A stretch of DNA of 64,000 bases, taken from Nematostella vectensis. Its lineage: Eukaryota; Cnidaria; Anthozoa; Actiniaria; Edwardsiidae. The stretch is taken from positions 3,177,597 through 3,241,596 of the forward strand of contig NC_064048.1 in the NCBI RefSeq assembly GCF_932526225.1. Direction: 5' to 3'. Each line of letters opens with the position of its first letter. Position 1 is the first letter of the stretch. Below are positions 24,530 through 38,097 of this stretch, one piece after another. The notes below the pieces were generated by a model, which did no database searches, was not told the DNA's origin, and saw only the letters and a program-made list of their open reading frames with translations. Both the position numbers and the translations under genes were made by a program.

Positions 24530-24750
24530 AATTTGAAAGCAAGACGCTATTTTGTTTTTTCTTCACATTTATTCAGTGGATAAGATTTTATCTGACCTCT
24601 ATCATCCGGATAACTTTAACCGCTGGATAACCTTTATTTGGGCTTTATGCAACCGAATCACGCAACTCGGATAACTTTTATCCGCTGGATAAGGATTTAA
24701 CCGGTGGATAAGACTTATCCAGGCTTTGTGCAACCGGCCCCAGGAGGAGC
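24530..24750 (-). repeat. GGGCCGGTT-ended repeat, unit A
   Basis: Read on the minus strand from about 24,745, it begins GGGGCCGGTTGCACAAAGCC, followed by alternating TTATCC and GGATAA blocks in two internal sub-repeats. This looks like a decayed non-autonomous DNA transposon; a similar GGGCCGGTT start is seen in the element at 54,055. The same element lies at about 37,225-37,443 in unit B. An open frame across it (24602-24829) ends within the repeat. Confidence 0.5.
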
Positions 24751-25132
24751 ATTCCTGCGAGGCAGAATTCATCATTTCTGAAAACACAGCCTGTAAGCCC
24801 CCGATAACTCTTCGGGTGTATTTTTCCATACTCGCGCTATCTTCGGGCCCAAAAATTAAAAAAAAATTCCGCTAACCTACGGTAGCTAGAGCTCCCATCA
24901 ACTTATCATGATCATTTCTTTTGTGAGATATGATACCAAAAAGTGATATTTTCCATAATATTTCTAGCTGAATTTATTTATACTTTTATCAGCGTTATGT
25001 CTGTCGGGCAAAGGCTTTAATTTGGTCGAGAAGCGTTATGACGTCGCGCATTGAGCTATGAACTTTAGCGCCATTACCGGAAAGACAGCAAATCATAATT
25101 TAGGGCTTCCCCCCCCCCGCCCCTCCACCCCC

Positions 25133-25163
<31 letters not shown>

Positions 25164-25185
25164 AATGATACTTTAAAAGAAAAGT

Positions 25186-25191
25186 TTTATT
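25186..25191 (-). terminator. Poly(A) signal, secreted gene copy A
   Basis: AATAAA on the minus strand about 210 bases after the stop codon, just before a C-tract. Conserved at 37878-37883 in copy B. Confidence 0.55.
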
Positions 25192-26014
25192 AACTTTCAC
25201 CAACAAACCAATAACAAGGTTTACATATACAGACATTTCACAAAGCTGGCAATAAAACACGCAGTTATTAAAATCTAAAATTTTGCAAAAATCAATGTTT
25301 ACACATAACATTCAAGGATTTACCAATCCAAACACTGCTTTCATTTTCTGAAGTTTGCTATAAAACTAACACACAGCCCTTGAAATCGATGATGCTAAGA
25401 TCAATGTTTACACACAACATTGCACGTTAGGGGCTTGCCGATGATAGCTGACTCGTCAAGTTCCGGTGACGTCATCAATTGACCATGGTTCATCTCATCT
25501 TGCATTTCGTACTCCTCATCCATTTCCGGTTTGATTTCATCGACATCCTGTTGCTCGTTTCCATAATTTTCAGGCTGATCTTGCTCATCCATTCGATTTA
25601 GGTAATCCATTTCCTTCTCATCATCAAAGGCATCTTGCTGATATTGTGCCGTGTCTAGCAAGACCTCGTCGCTCTGGGCTTTACTTTCTACAGACGTCAA
25701 GTTACACGTGACCTCGCATGATAAAGGTTTGCCTCCTAGGAGACCACTGAGGATTCCCTCCACGCTGGAGCCACCAACTGCAATATTAAATGCACCCCCG
25801 TCAACCTTGCTCATCTCGTTCTTGGCCTTTTCCGCCATCTGCGAGAATGAAGTTATTAAAAGTTATTGTAGGGATAGAATCGCTTCCCATCCTGTGTTTT
25901 TCCAATCTAGATTTTTAGTCGGCACCAAAGATATAAATACAATAAATTTGCTAGACGGGATATTACTTCATAAGTATGTAGGCAAGCTGGTTGTCAAAAT
26001 ATCAAATTTTTGCC

Positions 26015-26932
26015 AAATACAATCCGGGTCAAATAGACGCCAACGGCAATAGCTATAGAACCACCAAATACAATCCGGGTCAAATAGACGCCAACGGCAA
26101 TAGCTATAGAACCACCAAATACAATCCGGGTCAAATAGACGCCAACGGCAATAGCTATAGAACCACCAAATACAATCCGGGTCAAATAGACGCCAACGGC
26201 AATAGCTATAGAACCACCAAATACAATCCGGGTCAAATAGACGCCAACGGCAATAGCTATAGAACCACCAAATACAATCCGGGTCAAATAGACGCCAACG
26301 GCAATAGCTATAGAACCACCAAATACAATCCGGGTCAAATAGACGCCAACGGCAATAGCTATAGAACCACCAAATACAATCCGGGTCAAATAGACGCCAA
26401 CGGCAATAGCTATAGAACCACCAAATACAATCCGGGTCAAATAGACGCCAACGGCAATAGTTATAGAACCACCAAATACAATCCGGGTCAAATAGACGCC
26501 AACGGCAATAACTATAGAACCACCAAATACCACCCGGGTCAAATAGACGCCAACGGCAATAACTATAGAACCACCAAATACAATCCGGGTCAAATAGACG
26601 CCAACGGCAATAGCTATAGAACCACCAAATACAATCCGGGTCAAATAGACGCCAACGGCAATAGCTATAGAACCACCAAATACAATCCGGGTCAAATAGA
26701 CGCCAACGGCAATAGCTATAGAACCACCAAATACCACCCGGGTCAAATAGACGCCAACGGCAATAACTATAGAACCACCAAATACAATCCGGGTCAAATA
26801 GACGCCAACGGCAATAGCTATAGAACCACCAAATACAATCCGGGTCAAATAGACGCCAACGGCAATAACTATAGAACCACCAAATACAATCCGGGTCAAA
26901 TAGACGCCAACGGCAATAGCTATAGAACCACC
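26015..26932. repeat. 51-bp minisatellite, 18 units, in intron 7 of copy A
   Basis: Eighteen near-perfect 51-base units with a few recurring variants (AGC/AAC and AAT/CAC swaps). The unit is 17 codons and lacks stops in at least one frame per strand, giving frames of about 320 residues on both strands. It lies between exon 7 and exon 8 of the secreted gene. Unit B has only three units at 38,716-38,868. Confidence 0.97.
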
Positions 26933-29900
26933 AAATACCACCGACAGCAATAATTGCGACAGCATCCTAAAAAAAGAGCATCAAAAAGAGAATCCAATAA
27001 CCAACATCTAATTTAACAGAATCCAACAGCTGCTACAATAATCACACCGCTAAAAGTTTTCGGTTGAGGGCGGGTATTCGTACCAAAGCACCTGGGGTGG
27101 GTGGTGGTGGGGGGGGGGGGGGGTGGGTGTTAGGTGGATAGATAATCTGGAAGGGAGGAAAATGTTGAACATAAATGATGGCGTGGAATGGCAAGAATGG
27201 GGATGACAAAAACGAGTATATAGAGTTACAAAATGGAAAGGTGGGATATTTCTTAGAGCTCTTCGAAATGTAAAGCAACCTTACGTGTATTCTAGCACAA
27301 GGTTTATCATCAGGAGGTAAGACCAGCTACTAGAGTATGAGAGGCATCAAGCATAAGAAATTTATAAAGCATGTAGGAATAAAGGAAAGAAGCAGCATGT
27401 GGTGGAAGGTAAGTTTCTGGGATTGAGTTCCAAAACATTTCTTTCAAATTTTATGATAGAAGGGTACGGCAGGGTATGGAAATTTTCTTCCTGGATCCGC
27501 CACTATACTGTATATAGCTATATATCATTAGCAAGGCACAAGGTTTAACTAATACGTAATTAGCAATGTAAAAGGTAAAAGGTCCCCTTAATCATTAACA
27601 ATCCCGAGGGTGAAAGAAATGTAATTTCGAACATCAAAATAAATTTCATTGGCGAAATATAGAGTATACTTCACTTCTGGTGACGTCATTAGGAGATGGG
27701 GGTGCACATTGGCCAATCCCTAAACCCCCCTCTAAGCCTCCGCTTGCTATCGCAAGAGTCAGTTGGCGCCTTTTTATCAAACCAACTTGAACCCGGGTGA
27801 GCTCTTTACATTTCACTTTTTAAACTTATTTAATTTTATTGGGTTATTAACTACCTTAAGACCATAAAGGATTCTTTTCCCACATATTATTAACAAGGCC
27901 TAAGGTAAAAGATAAGGTACCTTTGCCCATAAATCAGCAACACTAATAAGCTCTGTCTTCCAGTAAGTCGTCAAGTCCTTATTGAGGCTGTCCAAGTATC
28001 TTGTACACGTGTGACGAGCATCCTCCTCGGCGAAATATCTCAAGGCGCTATCGCTATCACTAACAGGAGCCATGCGATCGGGATAGCGTTCCAAAACCTA
28101 AGGGGAAAGTAACAACGTTATGAAACGCTCAAAAGAGGGCATATCAAGAGATATGTCCACTGACTGCCTCCTTACTAAAGAACTTTGTTTTCAGAGAAAC
28201 AAATGAAATTATAAGAACTCGGATATAAATACTCTGTTGGAATACTACCAAGGATGAACATTTCTTTTCTTGATATGGATCTGTTTGGAATCTCGCAGTA
28301 ACATAAAATCTCACCTTTCCGTCCACCCGCATGTGGTACTTATACTTGCACGTGTTGATGGGCGCGTGTTCGTCTCCTTTAGCGCAGTTGGGCTTGACCG
28401 AGATCTGGTTCTCAGTGTTCTTTCCTTTAACCAACCAAAACTTCCCCTCAAGCAGTCTGTAGATATCCTTATCCATAATGTACTCGTCTTTCGGCCGACT
28501 GCCATAGTAATGCTTCCCTACCTAGGTACAAATGTGTAGATGGTTGTTTTTTAGTTTTTGAAGTGGATACTTTCGCAGGTCGTCGGATAGGATCATTTCA
28601 AAGGTGACAAAAGTGTAAATTGGCTCAGTTATAGCGGATATAGCTCACACGATGTACGCACATAACGATTATAATTGAAAATCCAAATCTTCAGAAGTCA
28701 AAATACAAAATCATTATCATTAAGGACTGGGACTATCATAGCACCCGTAATTTAAACAATATTTTTTAGCACGAATGAGAATTAAAGTAATATATCTTTA
28801 AGGGGCAGCGTCCTGGTACTGCGCATGTCTGGCGTCAGTGTTTATTGTAGGCTTTTTAATCGTCTACAAACAGTTGAACTTTAAGCTGCCAATGCCTTGT
28901 TAAAATAATATGCAATATTTTATTAAAATCTATGTTTATTGACAGTTAATGGTCATTTCCTTTGGATTTAAGTCTCCCACATGTGCCAAAGGCTTATAAG
29001 TCGATATTAGAATTTGACTGAAATTCATTGTGTCCGGGCCGGAGAGCTATTGCAAAGTTCTTACCATGACACTGCCCCCTTAAGGGGTCTTGACCATATA
29101 TTTTACGAAGGTTAGGCCGATATTGACATTTAATCAATCTGGATACCGCACTTTTACTAGCCTTTAATATGTTAACTTTTAAAATTAAAAACCTATTTCA
29201 AAACATAATAAGCCAAAAATTCAAAATAGTACCCGTTAAATAAGAACCTGATCAGGCAAACCTAGAAAATCCTAGGTTTTTATAAATAAGTACTGTACTA
29301 AGAACGGCCCCTTACTTGTAATAGTTTGGTGTCGTATGTTCGCATCCCCTCTGCCCTTCCCCGCCCCTTCGCCTGTTCTGTCCCTTACCTGCTCATAGTA
29401 GATCCGTTCGTAAGCCCATCTCGCGTACTTGCTGTAAAGTATTCCTCGTTTATTCAGCGTGCTCATGTATAGCTTTAGACGGTCATTTTTCTCCTGTAGA
29501 GAGATAGCAGAATTAAGATAAGGGCCCGGTCGCACTAGCAAGATGTTCAGGAGATGTCAGGGACATTTAGGTGGACAACTTTGTCCCGTGACATCTACTC
29601 ACTATCAGACATTCTTAAATTAAGGTCGCACTGGTTGCAACATCCGTGGATCACGAGCCCTAAAAATAACATCGTATGTCATTCATCTGCGTTTCCTTCG
29701 CGCGCGGGAGATCCGAAGAGCAACTACTCTCTGCATGCTGCACGTCTGCATATTAAGTCATGAATAGAACAAATCTGCTGCTTGTCGTTTGGATGTACCT
29801 ATACATCGTGCTGCGTTAGTCGGATGCATAGCTGTTACTGTTACTCAGTTAATTGCAAATGTAGTTGTCTATTATGCACCGAAGGCGAAGACGTATATGT

Positions 29901-30894
29901 TTGGCTTAGACTTTACCACAAACACATTTGTTAAAAGTTATTACGTATTTGCAGACTTTACCACAAACACATCTGTTGAACGTTATTACGCATTTAAACT
30001 TCTTTACTGCAATTTTTCATAATTGCAAGCAACTTCTCATTATAGGGAATTTCTAAAATTTTTACGGGGTAAACACCAGTTCATCGACCCATTGTCCCTA
30101 ATAACTTAGAGGCGAGGGTCCATCGCGTCTACAGCCCCCCACTTGCTCCTCCTCTAAAAGTCATATAACCCTGGGTCCCTCAGCCCACCCCAAAGGATCG
30201 TTATATATATATTGGTATCGTGGCCCTCTTCCCGTGTCCCCACCCCAAGCGTCACTACCTTGGTATCAGGATCGCTCTTGTACGAGTTGATCAGCAGTTG
30301 AAGAGCAAAAAGATGCAGACTGGCGAAGTCTCTGAACGGAATCAATGCGGCCTCCAGCCTTTTGATATCATTCATCGACATCTCCTTTGAATTGTTGTTG
30401 AACTGGTTTTTCAATTTCTCAAATTTGGGCTACGCCGCGTCAATGTCCCTGACAGAGTTTAGCTGACATCTTCGTACTGAGGGTTCAGTGGTCTCGTGTA
30501 CACAGTTTTCAAGATAACGCTGGAACACACAATATCAAAGTCATTGATATTAGCTAATGCGACGGTAACCTTGGCATTTTAGGAAATAAGCAAATAAGGA
30601 TACGATATTGACATCAACTATATAACAATCTCCTTCCGATTTCAATATTTTTATAGTCGCTTTCTATGCTAAGGAAGCCCTACTGTAAACCATGAAACAT
30701 TGAATCGGAGAGCAAAGTTGATATAGTCCTGAGCAGTGGTACGTTGGATGCTTAGAACGTATAGATAGTTATTTGTTCACCGACATTTCGGCAATACTGC
30801 CTTGTATGTAAACATTCTACACATTCTATAGCGATTCACTTGAAAGTCAAATAAACGAAGCGTCCCAAGTTTTAAAAGATAATTGGTCTCTATC

Positions 30895-31200
30895 CTCAGG
30901 GGCGGCCGAGTGGTCCCATAAGTGTGTATGTGTGGGGAGGGAAGTTGGGGGGAGGGGTGGGTAGTGGTTTCAGGGGGAGGGGTGGTTGGTGGTTTCAAAT
31001 TCTTAAGCGCTATTTATAAGAATGAGGGAAATACAAGTTTTTATGCACGGGATTTTAAACTTTTCAACAAATATGTTTTTGGTTGCATATGTACCGCTTG
31101 AAACCCATTGGTTAAAAAAAAACGTTCATATAAAGAAACATCCGCTTGCAAAAGGGGGGGACTGGCGACCACCCTGCCCCGCCTCTTCCGCCGCCCCTAA
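30895..31200. repeat. Dispersed repeat, copy 1 of 3
   Basis: The block around TTCTTAAGCGCTATTTATAAG, the following GGGATTTTAAAC stretch and the flanking G-rich GGTGGTTTCAGGGGG part also occur at about 42,935-43,240 (through the tandem duplication) and, more diverged, at about 57,640-57,920. It lies in intron 3 of the secreted gene. Confidence 0.75.
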
Positions 31201-32366
31201 TCTTGTGATCTTTTCAAGGGTCGTAATTCGGGGTATTTTGAAAGTTGTGTACTGTTTTGCTCTATCTTTTTTCATTGCTTTGATGAAATAGGGATGGGGG
31301 AAAGGGAAAATAATTCAATAAGTTGTTATGATGAATTATATTTTATGACTCCAACCTGAAGAGACGCAAACTCGTTCTTGACAGTTCGTTGTTCCAGCTG
31401 GATAATCTTTCCGTCCACGTAACCCTCCATCCCTTTCAGTCGATTGTTCATGTCTTCTGTCAGCTTCTCGAAAGCTTTGTCAACCTTTAAAACACATCAT
31501 ATTAAGACCCCGAGACTTGCTTATGACGGTTGATCTGAGTACAACTCTGATGAGTGGGCAAGCACGAAACAGGCTTGGGGGGCTTGTAGGGATGAAACAG
31601 TAGTTTGCGTGTTTTTTTTTTTATATACAAGATATATATCTATTATGTATGAGGTGCAGATAGCCCTAAATGGTAATATCCATGCATATTTCACACAGAC
31701 AAAGCAATAGAAAGAAGCGCTTATTTTTGTAGGAAAGATTGACCTCACCAAAGATCTAAATGGATTTAGTCTACTTTTTAAATGTTTATCTGATTTGATT
31801 TGAATTTCGCTGCAGTAAAGGATTTTTGGTTGTAGTTTCTGGAATCATTTGCTTATTAGGGACCAGCTATCCAATGTGTCAATATTGACAAAAATTGAAA
31901 AAATTATTATATCTTCGATGAGCCCCCATTTTCGAGGCCGAAAAAAAGGAGGGACACACTTGAACTTGCTGTTCCTTGGTAAACCATGCGACATTCTACC
32001 ATAACATGAATATTTTTCATTTTGTGAACTTACTATAGGCGAGACTGTCGCTAATGTACGATAGTTTGAACGGGGCTTACTCACGAGGAAGGGTGAATGA
32101 GGAATAACTAAAAGGCGTTGTGTGTTTGTGTGTGCGTGTGTGGCGAAATATGATTGTTCTTACCCTTTTTAAGATTTCGTTGGGTGTCGGCTTCGAAAAT
32201 GAAGAGATAATATTGAAAGCTACAGCAAATACCCCAAAACCAGCACTGAGAACCTTGCCGACTTTGGCGGTGGCTTCGACTAGCGTGGCAACCTGAGAAA
32301 GAGCCCTCCCCGCGCCAGCAGTCTTGCCAATTATACCGGAAACGAACCCCAGAGTGTTGGTGAAAC

Positions 32367-32606
32367 CTGCAACCGGAAGAGCCAAAAATACAAATGTACC
32401 ATAACCTATTCTGTACTTACTCGTGGCGGAAGTGTAAGTGTGCCCTCTTACCTCTTTGGGCCACTAAAATCACCCAACCCCTGAGGGGAATCCTATACTG
32501 GCCTCGGGGAAGAAATGTGGAATTACCAAAGAACTCTAAATTCTGGTAATCGGGGTGAAACTTTTAGTTTAGAATTTTGAAAATAGAATCATTACAAAAA
32601 TGTTAC
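32367..32606 (-). other. Intron 1 of secreted gene copy A
   Basis: A phase-1 intron between the signal-peptide exon and the hydrophobic-helix exon, bounded by GTAACA and TTGCAG on the minus strand. It is included because it fixes the reading-frame join (one base carried over). Nothing else is recognisable in it. Confidence 0.7.
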
Positions 32607-32816
32607 CTTTGCATACAGGCGATTGGATTGGTTTAATGTTTGGGATTCCTCCGCCAGGTTTGTAGCCTTCATACTTGCAAGTTCCCGTATCATCACGACG
32701 GACGTCGAACTTTCGGCCAGCAGTCTCACGCGTTAGAGAAGACAGCATGATGAGGGCTAGTGCTAGCACTCCGAGGCGGATCGGAGAGAAACGCATTGTA
32801 TCACAACCTGGGTATA

Positions 32817-34634
32817 CTAAAAATGAAAAAGATAAACCGTATAATCATTGATTACTTGAAAGGAGTTCTTATAGGCCCTGAATTCGACTTGTGAACAAAT
32901 ATAGGCTTATTTAAAAGCTCGTGTTCCTCGGTTCCAGCATGGCAATATGATTTTTAAGCGCTTATGTAAATACTATTTTTTTTTACTTGTTTTACCTTTG
33001 TAAAGTACGCCAAAACACAAGGATTAATGAATATGCGTACAAGGACACAAATCGCCAACGAATTATTTAAAACTTTGCATTTTTATTCACGTGCTTTTGT
33101 CTTTATAGTTATCATTTTTTTATCATTTTTTTCGCCTTTATACCCCGAGTTCTACAGCCCTAAAAAATGGGTTTTATACAGCGAGAGAAGAGAGTAGAGC
33201 TCTATCGAACAATTTTAGTGATCTTACACGGCACGAATAATAGCATTTGTAGGAGTCTGCATCAAAACTGTGGAGGTTTTAAGAAAGAAAAGTGCGTTTA
33301 TCGATACAGAAAGCATCGATATTTCGTTTAATGCATATATGATATATTCTCCTGTACTATACGCTCGACTACACAAGTACGTGACAGGGTCAAAAATCAA
33401 ACAAAGATGTTCGGCCTTCAAAGTTCGCCGCGTTTTATAACAATTCTCGATTAACTTTTGTTTGAGCGACTCGTCTCTTCAGTCAATCAAATAAAAAAAA
33501 ATGGTGAATCAAAATGTATTAAAATGATAGTCAATTCATTTCCCCCGACTTATATCCGTTTTGATTGAACGGGTTTTGTTAATGAGGATCCCCTGGGAAT
33601 CTTCGGAAAGAAAGAACCTAGTAATCTCCATTATCACTGATGCTCCCGAACTAATGTGGCTTTCAACGCGAACCGTTGATAATGCTTCCAATATTTCAGT
33701 TTTACTTACTGTCGAATCCGTTGTATCGCACGCGCGTTTTCAAAACACGATTTGTTTTGGTTTTTTGTTCCGTCAGTAAAACCATTCTGAGCCAATCAGA
33801 GTCTCGCTTTGTGCACTTCTTTGGCTATCGTCTGGACGAAAATCAGACAGTGTCGCGACAGAAAGCCGGGCAACTGCACTAGGCGAGAGATGGCATAAAT
33901 CTGATTGGCTTAGAATAATTTGACTGGCAGAACAAAAAATCCCAAAAGACAAAAACAAAGCGATGTTTTGAAAATGCGGCGTCGCGATACAACGGATTCG
34001 ACAGTAAGAAAAAAACAAACATCAAAACAAAAACAAATTTTTAAAATGTTATTGTTACTTACACATTTTTATGCAAAAGTATCCCAAGCTCAATGTGTGA
34101 TCACGCTACGTTGTGACTTAGTTTGTTGTAAAAATATAAAGTTTAAAATAAGCCGTTCATTCAACAGTGAAATAAAATCTTATAAATCTCAATAATATTC
34201 GTACTTGAAATTCTAATATATTTGGGCGAGTAGTTTTCGAGCTACGCTGTTGACTTTCACAAACTCAACGGTCCCGCCCGTGTGTCGACGTGTGCTTTGC
34301 AGCTAAAAAGATTATCAGAACTATACTTTTTAAGATAGGAAGGCTAGCTACACAATGCGAATGAAATTGCATACCCACCAGAAGAATAGAGGAGAGAGGC
34401 TAAAGGTTTTCCTAACAACATCTCGCTAGAGGCCAGGAGAGAGATGTGGAGAATGGCCCGAAAAAATTACTTGCCTTTTTGCCTTGATCGGTTCGCTTAA
34501 TTGTGTACCAACTCATAGAATTTGAAACTTAGTCTAACTGGGCCTAACTTGGAACCTCTAAAACTCCAAGTACCATTTAAGGTTATTTGTTGGTTTGAAA
34601 ATAGAAATGTTTAGCGCTGGCTTCACTGACTTAC
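32817..34634 (-). other. 5' UTR intron of secreted gene copy A
   Basis: It runs from a strong donor (CAG then GTAAGTCAG, exon end 34635 on the minus strand) to an acceptor TTTTTAG just upstream of the start codon (exon from 32816). No supported gene lies within. Short open frames at 33561-33882 are not convincing. Confidence 0.55.
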
Positions 34635-34720
34635 CTGTTCGGAGCTCTTTGCCTTAGTGCCTTGAAGGTAATCGAGTAGCTTCCCACTGCGAGACTTAAG
34701 TACTAGATTAACAATGCCTC
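34635..34720 (-). promoter_or_regulatory. Noncoding first exon and core promoter, secreted gene copy A
   Basis: The minus-strand exon ends at 34635 at a near-consensus donor. Its 5' limit is not visible; it is probably near 34,700-34,720. The upstream block to about 35,430 is conserved in copy B and, diverged and inverted, at about 5.08-6.06 kb. This supports a promoter/first-exon role. Confidence 0.55.
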
Positions 34721-35430
34721 ACTCGGCAAACAACCTACAAAGAATATTCTCTGGGGTACTCTATTGAGTGTACCTCAATGAATTTTCCCCTGGGTTTCAG
34801 GCGTAATGTATTTTATGAAAATAAGCTAGTGGATGATCGGGTAAAACCACTGGTTGTGTAGTAACTTTTCTAAAATCCTTTCACCCAGGCTTAGGAGATT
34901 CAGTTTATACGTCCACAACAAGTCCACAACGTTTCTTCATAATTTCGTGCAAAACCGCGAGTGTGTAATTTAATGATGTTTGAATGCTTATTCAATTTTT
35001 TGCTTGAGAAGTTCACCCATCCGTGACTGTGAGCTTTTTATCTATGACTGCAATCCCCCAAAAGCTAATCCCTCCTTGAATGTATTATAAAGGTGGTGAC
35101 AAAAATGTCAGACAAATTCCTTACTTATAATTGAATAAAAATGTTATAGTATAACGCCTAGAATTCCGCCAACCGACTTCACACATAGCTACCGCCTTTA
35201 TGCTGGTGTGCTATATAAATACCAGGTAAAGTCCTCTCCGTGTGTCATTTCTATTGGCTTAAGAGTGGAATGCACATTAAGCTTTTGAACTAGATAGGCT
35301 CTAAAATCTTTGTTCTAAATTCAACGAAAACCACTCTATCGTATAAACAGATCCTTTTCACTTTCTCTTACTATTGTTTTTTTTATCATCATGTGAGATT
35401 AACATGTCTCCCTATTGAGCTCGCGGTTGG

Positions 35431-36224
35431 CATTGGCTAGTAATGGGACTCCGCTTCGACGACTTCTTGTTTTGACGGCCATTCAACTTTGTTTAACAAG
35501 TAATTTAAGACTTTTACTACTGCTGTAATGCCTTTTTTGAAGGACTTCACCGGTTTTTTTTTACATGTTATTCCAAATGGCAAGGTTTTCTTTAGGGACG
35601 TGTCATCATTACCCGGGAAGGGGGGCTGGAGGGGAGGGGGGGGGGGTGGGGGAAGACGGCTCTGATTTTTTTCAAAAATATGAGAAAAAACTAAGCCCCT
35701 TAGATGTAACTACCTCCAAGCGTAGTTTTGGTTTCCGTGTTAGGTCCGGTTACTTAGTAAGACACACGAGTCAACATTAGCTGATCAGCCACACACACAC
35801 AAGTCGTAAGTAATGTATTATTATCTCACATTTTCATGTAATTGCTTACATAAGTTGACTTACTTTCTATACTTAAACGTTTGTATTGTAGTTTGACGGT
35901 TTCCTAGAGGATTCCTAGAAACCAGAGCCGCTTCAATATACTCTCCAACTCTTGAATCCCCTCGTAAGATCTGTGCTATATATCCTCCGAGGTGGTTCCT
36001 ATTTAAGGTAATTCCCTTGAAATAGTTCTACAACCCAGATTTTTTTTTAAACTTGGCATAAACAATATTGAAGTTAAGGGCTTTCAAAAAATGTAATAAA
36101 AAAATGGGGGTAACCGACCTCGTTTTTCTGTCAAAGCGATTTTAAGTAAAAAAAACGTGCGCCTTTTGCTCTGTTTTCTTGTACAACTATGGCGCGCGCG
36201 CACTTAATACCGGAAAATCCTTCC
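35431..36224. other. Spacer within unit A
   Basis: It contains a G-tract (about 35,620-35,655) and AT-rich sequence. No gene seen. Unit B has the same sequence with a longer G-tract. Confidence 0.5.
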
Positions 36225-36575
36225 CACCTCCTCCACCCTCCCCTCCCACAAAGACTAAATTGGTCACTGTGTTCCCCCTTGTTTCCCACGGACTCGTATT
36301 CGTAACATTCTCCTATGTCAGGCGTTCAGTAGCTTGTTATGAGCGTCCGTATAGGTCATGTGTACTTTTGTCACCCACACTCCCCTCCCTACAAAGACTA
36401 AATTGATGAGTGTGTTCCCTCTTGTCTCCCACAGACTCGTATTCGTAACATTCTCCTATGTCAGGCGTTCAGTAGCTTGTTATGAGCGTCCGTATAGGTA
36501 ATTTTGACGAACGTCCCTATATGTCACGCGTCCCTATATGTAACGTCCCTATATGTCAGGTAGCGCTACGGACCC
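36225..36575. repeat. 141-bp tandem repeat plus CGTCCCTATATGT cluster, unit A
   Basis: A block with ACAAAGACTAAATTG occurs at 36,248 and 36,389 (141-base spacing), including ATGAGCGTCCGTATAGG. It is followed by three CGTCCCTATATGT copies at about 36,511-36,557. The equivalent in unit B is at about 48,350-48,700. Confidence 0.85.
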
Positions 36576-38097
36576 CGGTCGAAAATCCGATCAAACAGCG
36601 CGCGCCACTATGCGCAGAAGAGGTGCTCAGTGCAATTCAAGGGAATTACTTTAAAGGGTGTCCCAAGCGAGAAGGGTGCCAAAGCATATTGCTCAACCCC
36701 CTCCCCGACAGCTGACTGTGAGCTTAACTGCACTAGTCAACCCGAAATGAAAAATGCGTGTCATCTATACTCAAATAACCCAATGAGGCCTTTACGACAT
36801 GTTTGCTTATGATTATTTAACACCAAAGACGTTTGAATTAACGCATTATAATCATCAATTCGAGTCGTAGAACTGCCATTTGGCAATTGCCATTCGCCGT
36901 TCGCAGCGAAAAAAAATCCCCGCAGAAAAAAACAAGGGCTTTAAAAAAAAACACAGCAGATAAGAAGTGAAAGAAAGCAGGTAAAGTATTATAAATGCAG
37001 CGTTTTAGATCTTCAAATTAACACGAAGGGAAATACAAAGCGATTTCAGCAAACAAAACTTTATACAGTCCCCGAGTTAAAAAAGGAATGTATAAATTTA
37101 TACAGTTCCCGAGTTCAAAAAGGAATGTATAAATTTATATAGTCCCGGAGTTCAAAAAGGAATGTATAGATTTATACATTCCTATTTGAACTCCTAAAAT
37201 TAATCTAAAATCTGACAATAAATTTGAAAGCAAGACGCTATTTTGTTTTTTTCTTCACATTTATTCAGTGGATAAGATTTTATCTGACCTCTATCATCCG
37301 GATAACTTTAACCGCTGGATAACCTTTATTTGGGCTTTATGCAACCGAATCACGCAACTCGGATAACTTTTATCCGCTGGATAAGGATTTAACCGGTGGA
37401 TAAGACTTATCCAGGCTTTGTGCAACCGGCCCCAGGAGGAGCATTCCTGCGAGGCAGAATGCATCATTTCTGAAAACACAGCCTGTAAGCCCCCGATAAC
37501 TCTTCGGGTGTATTTTTCCATACTCGCGCTATCTTCGGGCCCAAAAATTAAAAAAAAAATTCCGCTAACCTACGGTAGCTAGAGCTCCCATCAACTTATC
37601 ATGATCATTTCTTTTGTGAGATATGATACCAAAAAGTGATATTTTCCATAATATTTCTAGCTGAATTTATTTATACTTTTATCAGCGTTATGTCTGCTTT
37701 AAATTGGTCGAGAAGCGTTATGACGTCGCGCATTGAGCTATGAAATTTAGCGCCATTACCGGAAAGACAGCAAATCATAATTTAGGGCTGGAGCCACAAT
37801 CACACCCTCCCCCCCCCCCCCCCCCACCCGCCCCTCCATCCCCCACCCCCCACACAATGATACTTTAAAAGAAACGTTTTATTAACTTTCACCAACAAAC
37901 CAATAACAAGGTTTACATATACAGACATTTCACAAAGCTGGCAATAAAACACGCAGTTATTAAAATCTAAAATTTTGCAAAAATCAATGTTTACACATAA
38001 CATTACATTCAAGGATTTACCAATCCAAACACTGCTTTCATTTTCTGAAGTTTGCTATAAAACTAACACACAGTCCTTAAAATCGATGTTGCTAAGA

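Larger units (their letters stand above)
25401..32796 (-). pseudogene. Large secreted protein gene, copy A, nonsense codon
   Basis: Eight coding exons on the minus strand: 32607-32796, 32164-32366, 31356-31484, 30259-30519, 29389-29493, 28315-28521, 27921-28097 and 25401-25838, all with GT-AG junctions and compatible phases (first intron phase 1, the rest phase 0). The full frame would be about 569 codons: signal peptide (exon 1), a Gly/Ala-rich hydrophobic helix region (exon 2), an amphipathic coiled-coil-like stretch (exon 3), more helices (exons 4-5), a Cys-containing mixed region (exons 6-7) and an acidic tail with two GKPL-C-V-C motifs (exon 8). In exon 4 the codon at 30430-30432 is TAG where copy B has TGG, so translation would stop after about 203 codons and the message would be a decay target. 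The helical N-terminus recalls jellyfish-toxin/Cry-like pore formers; that is inference. Confidence 0.75.
24366..37058. repeat. Large tandem duplication, unit A
   Basis: Unit A matches unit B (37,059-49,177) in the same orientation across its whole length, nearly identical by eye. It contains the minus-strand secreted-protein gene, its upstream exon and promoter, and flanking repeats. It is longer than unit B mainly because its intronic 51-bp array has 15 more units. The right edge of both units is the sequence CAGCAAACAAA. Confidence 0.97.

Noticed and set aside
24602..24829. 75-codon minus-strand frame starting MEKYTRRV
   Set aside because: Conserved in both duplicates only because the DNA is duplicated; its second half is repeat sequence and no splice partners were found.
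26015..26932. CRISPR-like regular array
   Set aside because: Units are contiguous with no unique spacers, in a eukaryotic intron; it is a minisatellite.
25991..26965. Open frames of about 320 residues on both strands over the 51-bp array
   Set aside because: They exist because the 51-base unit is a multiple of three and stop-free; the array is intronic and shrinks to three units in the sister gene.
28270..28539. Plus-strand frame over exon 6 of the secreted gene
   Set aside because: Antisense shadow; the minus-strand exon has conserved splice sites and phase in both copies.
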